NCBI GenBank assembly: GCA_022573065.1
Contig: JACZUQ010000017.1
Coordinates: 12,382-18,302 of the forward strand
Direction: 5' to 3'
Length of the DNA stretch: 5,921 nt
Origin: Nitrososphaerota archaeon
GTDB taxonomy: Archaea > Thermoproteota > Nitrososphaeria > Nitrososphaerales > Nitrosopumilaceae
Shown here: positions 1 through 5,113 of the stretch, piece after piece
Layout of the letters: each line of letters starts with the position of its first letter
Numbering within the stretch: the first letter of the stretch is position 1
Notes under the pieces: generated by a model
Databases searched by the model: none
What the model was told of the DNA's origin: nothing
Seen by the model: the letters and a program-made list of their open reading frames with translations, nothing else
Made by a program: the position numbers and the translations under genes

Positions 1-522
1 TGCAAACTTGTTATCTTCTGGAGGAATAATTTTAGCAAAGTATTTTTTAAAAATTTCAGGTTGTTCTTTGAGAGCAGTGTCAGTGTCTAAGAAAAGTACT
101 CCTTGTTTTTCCAAGTCTTCTCTTAAATGGTGATAAACTACTTCTGATTCATATTGTGCGCCAACTCCTGCAAGGAATTTCTTCTCAGCTTCTGGAATTC
201 CTAGTTTATCAAAGGTATTTCTGATATTTTCTGGAACATCATCCCAGCTTTTCTCAGTTTTATCAGAAGCTTTTGCATAATAAAAGATATTTTGAAAATT
301 AATTTTGCTAAGATCACCACCCCATGTTGGCATTGGTTTTTTCATAAAGATCTCATATGATCTAAGTCTAAAATCAAGCATCCACTGTGGTTCGTCTTTC
401 AGTTTACTGATGCTCACTACAACATCTTTTGACAGACCTTTTTTACTTAGATGAACATAGAGTTCAGTTGAATCTTTAAAATCATATTTTGAATAATCCA
501 TGTCAAGATTTTCAGTAGTCAT
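1..522 (-). CDS. sufB: Fe-S cluster assembly scaffold protein SufB, N-terminal part (runs off left edge)
   Basis: The first 174 codons are visible, and the frame is still open at position 1, so the C-terminal part of the gene is outside the window. SufB is the cytosolic scaffold of the SufBCD complex, on which Fe-S clusters are built before transfer to apoproteins. The family is recognised by characteristic N-terminal blocks: EPQWMLDFRLRSYEIF (residues 44-59), MPTWGGDLS (64-72), SWDDVPENI (92-100), LGIPEAEKKFLAGVGAQYES (107-126), VVYHHLRE (128-135) and IIPPEDNKFA (165-174). The beta-helix core and its active residues are not in view. The ATG at 520-522 was chosen because a TATA-like box lies 23-30 bp upstream. 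An in-frame ATG at 499-501 is possible but leaves the same conserved region. No Shine-Dalgarno sequence is visible, which fits a leaderless mRNA. It lies 95 bp after hemD and probably forms its own transcription unit, perhaps with other suf genes to the left. Confidence 0.95.
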   Translation of the reverse strand, partial: MTTENLDMDYSKYDFKDSTELYVHLSKKGLSKDVVVSISKLKDEPQWMLDFRLRSYEIFMKKPMPTWGGDLSKINFQNIFYYAKASDKTEKSWDDVPENIRNTFDKLGIPEAEKKFLAGVGAQYESEVVYHHLREDLEKQGVLFLDTDTALKEQPEIFKKYFAKIIPPEDNKFA

Positions 523-529
523 GCGAAAA

Positions 530-542
530 ATAACACCGTTAT
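530..542. repeat. Short inverted repeat between the sufB TATA box and start codon
   Basis: ATAAC and GTTAT form perfect 5-bp arms around a 3-bp spacer, directly between the TATA-like box and the ATG of sufB. A protein bound here could block RNA polymerase, so it is a candidate operator. The arms are short and such a palindrome is not rare in AT-rich DNA, so a regulatory role is only a possibility. Confidence 0.25.
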
Positions 543-544
543 GA

Positions 545-552
545 TATTAATA
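545..552 (-). promoter_or_regulatory. Putative archaeal TATA box of sufB
   Basis: The octamer TATTAATA occupies -30 to -23 relative to the first base of the sufB ATG. This is where an archaeal TATA box should lie if transcription begins at or next to the start codon. The bases just upstream on the minus strand (GAAGAAGC) are purine-rich, as expected of a BRE element bound by TFB. The lack of a ribosome binding site before sufB supports a leaderless transcript. TATTAATA is an AT-rich palindrome that could occur by chance in this DNA. Confidence 0.5.
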
Positions 553-583
553 GCTTCTTCCACTATTACTACTTGTAGATCGG

Positions 584-626
584 AGTAGGTAAAGCTAAAT
601 GAAGTTAAACTAGTAGGCTAAGCTAA
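584..626. repeat. Imperfect 15-bp direct repeat spanning the hemD stop codon and the hemD-sufB gap
   Basis: Two 15-bp copies, at 584-598 and 612-626, agree at 13 positions and are spaced 28 bp start to start. The second copy covers the hemD stop codon (618-620) and two codons before it. The first lies in the gap, about 30 bp upstream of the sufB TATA-like box. It may be a remnant of a small duplication at the end of hemD or a pair of protein-binding sites; nothing in the sequence decides between these. No clear terminator hairpin or long T-run is visible after hemD. Confidence 0.4.
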
Positions 627-1418
627 CGAAAAAATATTTTTTATTGTTTGAAAAGCTCCTAGAACTGTATGAACATCTGCAATAGTGTTTTTTACATTAA
701 GTTTGTTTAGTTCTTCAGCAGTAAATGGACCAATAGAAACAATTTTTGTTTTCTGTAAATTGTTAATTAGTGTTACATCGTTATAATCATTTTTCATTAT
801 TTCAAAGAATGCCCTTACAGACGATGCACTTGTAAAAACTATTCCATCAACTTTATTTTGTGAGAATAATTGGCGAAATTTGTTCCAATGTGAGGTATCA
901 CGAAAGGCACATACATCATAAAGATAGATTTCTTTAACAATAATTCCTATTTTTTCTAAAAGATTCTTGAGAAATGGTGTTGATGCACCGCTTCGTGGTA
1001 CAATTACTTTTTTTCCAACTGCATTTAATCTAGTAAATACTTCCCCTATTCCTATAGATGAGTATCGGTTTGGCATGTGAGCAACCTTAATTCCTTCTGA
1101 TTCTAATGCTGTCTTAGTCTTTGGACCTACTGCAATCACTATAGTGTTTGCAACTGAAAGCTGTAGTTTTTCATACATTGAAATTTTTTTTGCAGAATCA
1201 AATAGAAGCTTTACTGCTTTTGAACTCATAAAGACAGAGTAATCAGGATTTTCTTGTTTTATTGATTCAAGGAGCTCATCAACAATTTTTTCACCCTTTG
1301 TAACTAATTCTATTGTTGGTAATGCAATTGGTATTGCGTTTTCATTTGAAACTAGCTCAACAAACTCTTCAGAATCTTCTTCTGAACGTGTAATTGCAAT
1401 TGTTTTTCCTTCCATCAT
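618..1418 (-). CDS. hemD: Uroporphyrinogen-III synthase
   Basis: This protein of 266 residues matches the usual HemD length of about 250. HemD closes linear hydroxymethylbilane to uroporphyrinogen III while inverting ring D; it is cytosolic. The family has low sequence conservation and few fixed catalytic residues, but several typical segments are present: the N-terminal IAITRSEED (7-15), FMSSKAVKLLF (63-73), IAVGPKTKTALESEGI (95-110), VPRSGAS (140-146), DGIVFTSASSVRAFFE (191-206) and SIGPFTAEEL (228-237). These fit the two-lobed fold with its characteristic T/S-S-x-x-A/V turns. The gene starts immediately after the cobA stop codon with no spacer (TAA then ATGATG); either of the two consecutive ATGs could be used, and the choice changes only one residue. 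It is the last gene of the hem cluster, and the position next to hemC and cobA supports the assignment. Confidence 0.9.
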   Translation of the reverse strand: MMEGKTIAITRSEEDSEEFVELVSNENAIPIALPTIELVTKGEKIVDELLESIKQENPDYSVFMSSKAVKLLFDSAKKISMYEKLQLSVANTIVIAVGPKTKTALESEGIKVAHMPNRYSSIGIGEVFTRLNAVGKKVIVPRSGASTPFLKNLLEKIGIIVKEIYLYDVCAFRDTSHWNKFRQLFSQNKVDGIVFTSASSVRAFFEIMKNDYNDVTLINNLQKTKIVSIGPFTAEELNKLNVKNTIADVHTVLGAFQTIKNIFSLA

Positions 1419-2159
1419 TTACTTCCAACCTATAGTTTTTGAGAGATTAACTACTTTGCCTATTATAATTATAGAGGGTGGTTTGATTTTCTTTTGTGTT
1501 ACTAGTTTAGAAATATTTGAGACAGTTCCTGTAATCATTTTGTGTTTTGAGGTAGTTCCTTCTTGAATTACGGCTACAGGGATCCTTTTGCCCATTCCAC
1601 CTTGAATTAGTTGCTTACAGATTATGTCTATTCGAGATAGGCCCATCATTATTACAATGGTATCAACTGAATTTGCAAGTTTTTTCCATTTTACCTTCTC
1701 CTTAGACCTTTGAAGATCTTCATGGCCAGTAACAAAAACTACTGATGATGCAAATTTTCTGTGAGTTAATGGAATACCTGAATAGGTTGCCGATCCAATT
1801 CCTGACGTTATTCCTGGAATAATTTCAAACTTTATCTTGTGTTTTTTTAGATGCTCTGCTTCTTCACCACCTCTACCAAAAATTATTGGATCTCCACCTT
1901 TGAGTCTGACAATATTTTTTTTGGTTTTTGCGTACTTTATCATCAGATCATTAGTATTTTCCTGATGACTATAATCATCACCAACTTCTCTTCCAACGTA
2001 AACTTTTTTTGCTTTTTTGGGAATCATTGAAAGAATTTTTTTGCTAATTAATCTATCGTAAAGAACTACATCTGCTTTTTTTAGAAGCTCAACTGCTCGC
2101 AAAGTAATTAATTTAGAATCTCCTGGTCCAGCTCCAACCAAATACACTTTGCCCGTCAT
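1419..2159 (-). CDS. cobA: Uroporphyrinogen-III C-methyltransferase (SUMT)
   Basis: This enzyme uses two S-adenosylmethionines to methylate uroporphyrinogen III at C-2 and C-7, giving precorrin-2, the entry point to sirohaem, cobalamin and archaeal haem. At 246 residues it is a stand-alone SUMT, without the dehydrogenase/chelatase domain fused in CysG. Motifs of the tetrapyrrole methylase family appear in order: VGAGPGD (8-14), DVVLYDRLIS (30-39), RLKGGDPIIFGRGGEE (85-100), IPGITSGIGSATYSGIPLTH (114-133), VTGHE (143-147) and MMG (171-173), ending in IIIIGKVV (230-237). The full run of motifs favours SUMT over the later precorrin methylases CbiL, CbiF or CbiH. Its ATG overlaps the hemC stop as ATGA, so the two are probably translationally coupled. 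Its stop is directly followed by hemD. Placing SUMT between hemC and hemD suggests that most uroporphyrinogen III made here goes to precorrin-2. Confidence 0.95.
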   Translation of the reverse strand: MTGKVYLVGAGPGDSKLITLRAVELLKKADVVLYDRLISKKILSMIPKKAKKVYVGREVGDDYSHQENTNDLMIKYAKTKKNIVRLKGGDPIIFGRGGEEAEHLKKHKIKFEIIPGITSGIGSATYSGIPLTHRKFASSVVFVTGHEDLQRSKEKVKWKKLANSVDTIVIMMGLSRIDIICKQLIQGGMGKRIPVAVIQEGTTSKHKMITGTVSNISKLVTQKKIKPPSIIIIGKVVNLSKTIGWK

Positions 2160-3091
2160 TTTTTATTCCATTCCTCTACTTTCTCTCGCCAATTTAATGC
2201 AAGTTCATTTACTCCTTGATTGTTTAGCTCTTCTCCTACAAGCTTACCCAAAGCAAACGGGTCATTTTTGTTCCCACTCTTTTCTACAATTATAGATTTT
2301 TTTCCATCAATAGAGTATACTGCAACGGTAAGTTTCAAATCGTTGCCAATTAATTCTGCAAATGCACCTACAGGAAATCGACAACCTGATTCTACAAATT
2401 TAGATAATGCTCTTTCTGCTTCGATTTTTAATCTAGAATCTGCATCTTCTATTTTCTTCAACATTGCAATTGTTTTTTCATCATCACTCCTACTAACAAT
2501 TCCCAAAGCTCCTTGTCCAGGAGACGGCGGAAAATCAATTATCGAGAGTGGAGTTACTTTAACATCAAGACCAAGTCTATTAATTCCAGCTTGTGCTAAA
2601 ACAACTCCATCAAACTGTCCTTCGTTTATTTTTTTGATTCTTGATTCAATGTTTCCTCTAATTGATTTGATAACTACATCTGAACGCAGTCTTAAAACTT
2701 GAACTGCTCTTCTAAGACTGCTTGTGCCTATAACTGCACCTGACTTAATGTTTTCAAGAGTAGTGCCATCTGACGAAATGAAGACGTCGTGAACTGATTC
2801 GCGTAGAGGAATGCAACTTAGACTAAGATTTGGCCCCAATTCAGAAGGCACGTCTTTGAGGCTATGAACTGCAAAATCCACCTCCTTTTCTACTACTGCT
2901 CTATCAATTTCCTTTTCAAAAATTCCCTTTTGATCTAAAGAAAATAGTGGTCGTGTATCAGTATCTCCTTTTGTTGTGATAGTTTTGATTTCGTATTCAG
3001 TTTCTGAATTTGTTTTTTTTAATTCAGAAATGACCCAGTTTGTTTGAGCAAGTGAGAGATTGCTACCTCTAGTTCCAATTGTATACTTCAA
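2156..3091 (-). CDS. hemC: Hydroxymethylbilane synthase (porphobilinogen deaminase)
   Basis: HemC joins four porphobilinogens into hydroxymethylbilane on a covalently bound dipyrromethane primer. The 311 residues match the family length. Visible motifs are GTRGSNLSLAQT (6-17), TTKGDTD (39-45), KGIFEKEID (55-63), DFAVHSLKDVPSEL (72-85) with the catalytic Asp at 80, GTSSLRRA (122-129), RGNIESRIKKI (145-155), LAQAGINRLG (165-174) and SPGQGALGI (190-198). ESGCRFPVGAFAE (234-246) carries the cofactor-attaching Cys237; its usual GGC is SGC here. The start codon is TTG, not ATG. It overlaps the hemL TGA stop as TTGA and is preceded after 4 nt by a GGTGA Shine-Dalgarno sequence. The family-typical N-terminus begins right at this codon, so the start is well supported. 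It overlaps cobA by 4 bp at its 3' end. The gene sits in the middle of a coupled hem operon. Confidence 0.97.
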   Translation of the reverse strand: MKYTIGTRGSNLSLAQTNWVISELKKTNSETEYEIKTITTKGDTDTRPLFSLDQKGIFEKEIDRAVVEKEVDFAVHSLKDVPSELGPNLSLSCIPLRESVHDVFISSDGTTLENIKSGAVIGTSSLRRAVQVLRLRSDVVIKSIRGNIESRIKKINEGQFDGVVLAQAGINRLGLDVKVTPLSIIDFPPSPGQGALGIVSRSDDEKTIAMLKKIEDADSRLKIEAERALSKFVESGCRFPVGAFAELIGNDLKLTVAVYSIDGKKSIIVEKSGNKNDPFALGKLVGEELNNQGVNELALNWREKVEEWNKK

Positions 3092-4362
3092 TTCTTCACC
3101 GATTTGAGTGCTGTTTGGTATGCGTCAAGTGTCTTGTTCAAGTCAGTTTTAGTATGCGCATCTGATAAGAAGACTGTCTCAAATTGAGATGGTGCGATAA
3201 ACACTCCACTTTTTAACAAGGAGCGAAACATTTTTTGGAATTTTTTGGCATCGGCATTTTTGGATGTCCTAAAATCAATAACTGGTTTGTTTGTGAAGAA
3301 GATTTGCAACATTGAGCCTGTAAAATTAATTTGGTGTGGAATTTTCAGATCACTTGCCATATCATCTATTGCTCTGGATAGAAGTGTACAGTATTGTTCT
3401 AGTTTTGGATAAATTTTATTTTTTAGTTTATTCATAGTTTTGATCGATGCAATAGAGGCCGATACAGAGATTGGGTTTCCTGCAAAAGTACTTGCCTGGT
3501 AAACTTTGCCAGTAGGCGTTAATTGGTTCATGATTTCTTTTCTTCCGCCAACGGCTGCAATTACAAACCCATTCCCAAGTGCTTTCCCTAAAGTTGTAAG
3601 ATCAGGTTTAATCCCAAAATATTTTTGTGCACCACCTGGTGAAACACGAAATCCAGTAACTACCTCATCAAAGATTAACGGAACATGAAATCTTCTTGTG
3701 ATTTTTCTAATTTCAGAAAGGAAATTTTTTCCAGGTAATATTAAACCCATGTTAGCAAGTATTGGCTCAACAATTACTCCTGCTACATCATTATTTTTCT
3801 TTAGAACTTGTTCTAATTCTTTTGAATTGTTGTATTGTACTACCAGAGTATGTTTTGAAACCTCTGAGAGACCTCCATCTGAAATTGATATTCCATGATG
3901 TGCAGCCCCTGAACCTGCTTTTACTAATACAGAGTCATGAGCTCCATGATAACATCCTTCAAATTTGATAATTTTTTTCTTCTTGGTGTATCCTCTTGCA
4001 AGCCGAATTGCAGTCATTGTGGCTTCTGAACCAGTATTGACTAGTCTGACTTTGTCAATTGAAGGAAAGTTTCCTATTATTAATTTGGATAATTCAATTT
4101 CAATCTCAGTTGGTGCACAAAATAAAGTTCCTGTCTTAAGTTGTTGTGAAACAGCTGAGATAATTTCTTTTCTTGTATGACCAAGAAGTAATGCACCATA
4201 ACCATTGCAAAAATCAACATATTTTTTTCCATCTACATCCCAAATTGAAGAACCTTGTGATTTTTTTACAAAGAATGGATACGGTTCAAAATATCTCACC
4301 GGGCTGTTTACGCCAGAAGGAATTACTTTTTTTGCTTGATCAAATAATTTTTTTGAGTTCAA
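3088..4362 (-). CDS. hemL: Glutamate-1-semialdehyde 2,1-aminomutase
   Basis: HemL is a pyridoxal/pyridoxamine-phosphate enzyme that converts glutamate-1-semialdehyde into 5-aminolevulinate, the first committed tetrapyrrole precursor of the C5 pathway. At 424 residues it has the normal length. Motifs include PSGVNSPVRYF (15-25), DFCNGYGALLLGH (50-62), APTEIEIELSKLI (83-95), NTGSEATMTAIRLARG (109-124), CYHG (137-140), the gating-loop region VKAGSGAAHHGIS (147-159), FDEVVTGFR (231-239) with the cofactor Asp232, and the Schiff-base Lys260 in TTLGK. The C-terminus APSQFETVFLSDAH also fits GSA mutases. The segment after Lys260 departs from the usual GGGLPVGA form. The start is TTG: the family-typical N-terminus begins there, and a stop lies two codons upstream in frame. 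The 3' end overlaps hemC by 4 bp. HemA, which makes its substrate, and HemB, which uses its product, are not in the window. Confidence 0.93.
   Translation of the reverse strand: MNSKKLFDQAKKVIPSGVNSPVRYFEPYPFFVKKSQGSSIWDVDGKKYVDFCNGYGALLLGHTRKEIISAVSQQLKTGTLFCAPTEIEIELSKLIIGNFPSIDKVRLVNTGSEATMTAIRLARGYTKKKKIIKFEGCYHGAHDSVLVKAGSGAAHHGISISDGGLSEVSKHTLVVQYNNSKELEQVLKKNNDVAGVIVEPILANMGLILPGKNFLSEIRKITRRFHVPLIFDEVVTGFRVSPGGAQKYFGIKPDLTTLGKALGNGFVIAAVGGRKEIMNQLTPTGKVYQASTFAGNPISVSASIASIKTMNKLKNKIYPKLEQYCTLLSRAIDDMASDLKIPHQINFTGSMLQIFFTNKPVIDFRTSKNADAKKFQKMFRSLLKSGVFIAPSQFETVFLSDAHTKTDLNKTLDAYQTALKSVKN
3096..3100 (-). promoter_or_regulatory. Shine-Dalgarno sequence for the TTG start of hemC
   Basis: GGTGA lies within the last codons of hemL, 4 nt before the TTG of hemC, and complements the 3' end of archaeal 16S rRNA. 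It supports TTG at 3089-3091 as the true hemC start. No equally clear site was seen before the other genes of the window. Confidence 0.6.
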
Positions 4363-4417
4363 TGATTAGCTCTCTTTTTTGTCATTATTATTCGTAATAT
4401 TTGTAAATCTGTTAAAA
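4363..4417 (-). promoter_or_regulatory. Leader region of hemL, possible weak promoter and eight-codon leader ORF
   Basis: This AT-rich gap separates the MIP stop from the hemL start. It contains TATA-like stretches (ACAAATATTA at 4396-4405, AATAATAA at 4385-4392) that could serve as a promoter, and a purine-rich GAGAG 7 nt before the TTG start that may act as a weak ribosome binding site. An ATG at 4383-4385 opens an eight-codon ORF (MTKKRANH) ending in a TGA that overlaps the hemL TTG. No terminator hairpin is visible, so read-through from the MIP gene is equally possible. Confidence 0.3.
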
Positions 4418-5092
4418 TTACTCTTGGTATTTGAATTTAGAAAATTTCTTGTAGTAAACCACTCCCACTATTGCAGATCCTATGAACGGGGCTGTCAAGA
4501 ATAACCACAAGTCATCTGGTATTCCTGAAACAATTGCTGGGGTGAGAGAACGAATTGGATTCATTGATGCACCTGAAATTGGTCCAAGAAAATATACATC
4601 TAAAGCAATAATTCCGCCAATAGCTATTCCTGTCAATTTGTTAAGGCCTTTAATATGTACAACTGTAAGAATAACACCCATTAGAAGTATGGTAGCAATT
4701 ATTTCAACTCCATAAAATAATGGAATAGAATAGGAATAATTAGGAAAATTTAACCCAAGTTCTGCATAAGATCCTATAACATATTTTACAAAAAATGTTC
4801 CCAAAAATGCTCCAATAGCTTGTGCTACAAAGTATACAGGTAATGCCTTTGCTTTTATATATCCTGAAATGAAATATCCAATTGTTACGGCTGGATTAAA
4901 GTGTGCCATAGAATATTTTCCAAAAGCGTAAACCACAATTGCTAAACCAAGAAAATGAATAGCTGCTACAAAAATTGGTCCTAATGTATTTCCAAGACTT
5001 GAATCATAAACTATTGAGCCAGTTGCAGCAACTAATAGGCCAAATGTGCCAAGTAATTCAGATACAAAAATGATCAAATTTGAATATTTCAT
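4418..5092 (-). CDS. MIP/aquaporin-family membrane channel with an NPI second box
   Basis: This is a channel of 224 residues, normal for the family, with six likely membrane helices (about 5-27, 37-57, 84-106, 123-146, 153-171, 196-214) and two half-helix loops. The first loop carries AHFNPAVT (63-70), with a canonical NPA at 66-68. The second reads GASMNPIRSLTPAI (174-187), with NPI at 178-180 in place of NPA but the filter Arg181 kept. Aligned by eye with E. coli AqpZ, the selectivity-filter positions are His46, Val166, Ala175 and Arg181, instead of the Phe/His/Thr/Arg of water-specific AqpZ. The set is close to the His/Ile/Ala/Arg of plant tonoplast TIPs, so small solutes such as ammonia or urea as well as water are possible; the substrate cannot be fixed from sequence. 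The gene begins 21 bp after the phosphate permease gene, suggesting co-transcription. No Shine-Dalgarno sequence is visible before the ATG. Confidence 0.92.
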   Translation of the reverse strand: MKYSNLIIFVSELLGTFGLLVAATGSIVYDSSLGNTLGPIFVAAIHFLGLAIVVYAFGKYSMAHFNPAVTIGYFISGYIKAKALPVYFVAQAIGAFLGTFFVKYVIGSYAELGLNFPNYSYSIPLFYGVEIIATILLMGVILTVVHIKGLNKLTGIAIGGIIALDVYFLGPISGASMNPIRSLTPAIVSGIPDDLWLFLTAPFIGSAIVGVVYYKKFSKFKYQE

Positions 5093-5113
5093 TCTTGTTT
5101 CGTTTGGCTATCG

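Noticed and set aside
569..578. CTAC-TT-GTAG hairpin in the hemD-sufB gap as a terminator
   Set aside because: A 4-bp stem with a 2-nt loop is too weak, no T-run follows on the minus strand, and hairpin terminators are not typical of archaea.
523..617. Small RNA gene (for example a C/D box RNA) in the hemD-sufB gap
   Set aside because: No pair of C (RUGAUGA) and D (CUGA) boxes and no tRNA-like cloverleaf could be found on either strand.
2220..2702. 160-codon open frame on the plus strand opposite hemC
   Set aside because: It lies entirely within the well-supported hemC gene on the other strand, shows low-complexity Ser/Pro/Leu-rich translation with no recognisable domain, and is explained as a shadow of hemC codon usage.
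3506..4397. Several short plus-strand open frames opposite hemL
   Set aside because: All are 60-74 codons, overlap each other in different frames, have no family motifs, and lie opposite conserved hemL sequence.
4482..4715. 77-codon plus-strand open frame opposite the MIP gene
   Set aside because: It is antisense to the NPI loop and helix 5-6 region of a clear channel gene, with no ribosome site or motif.
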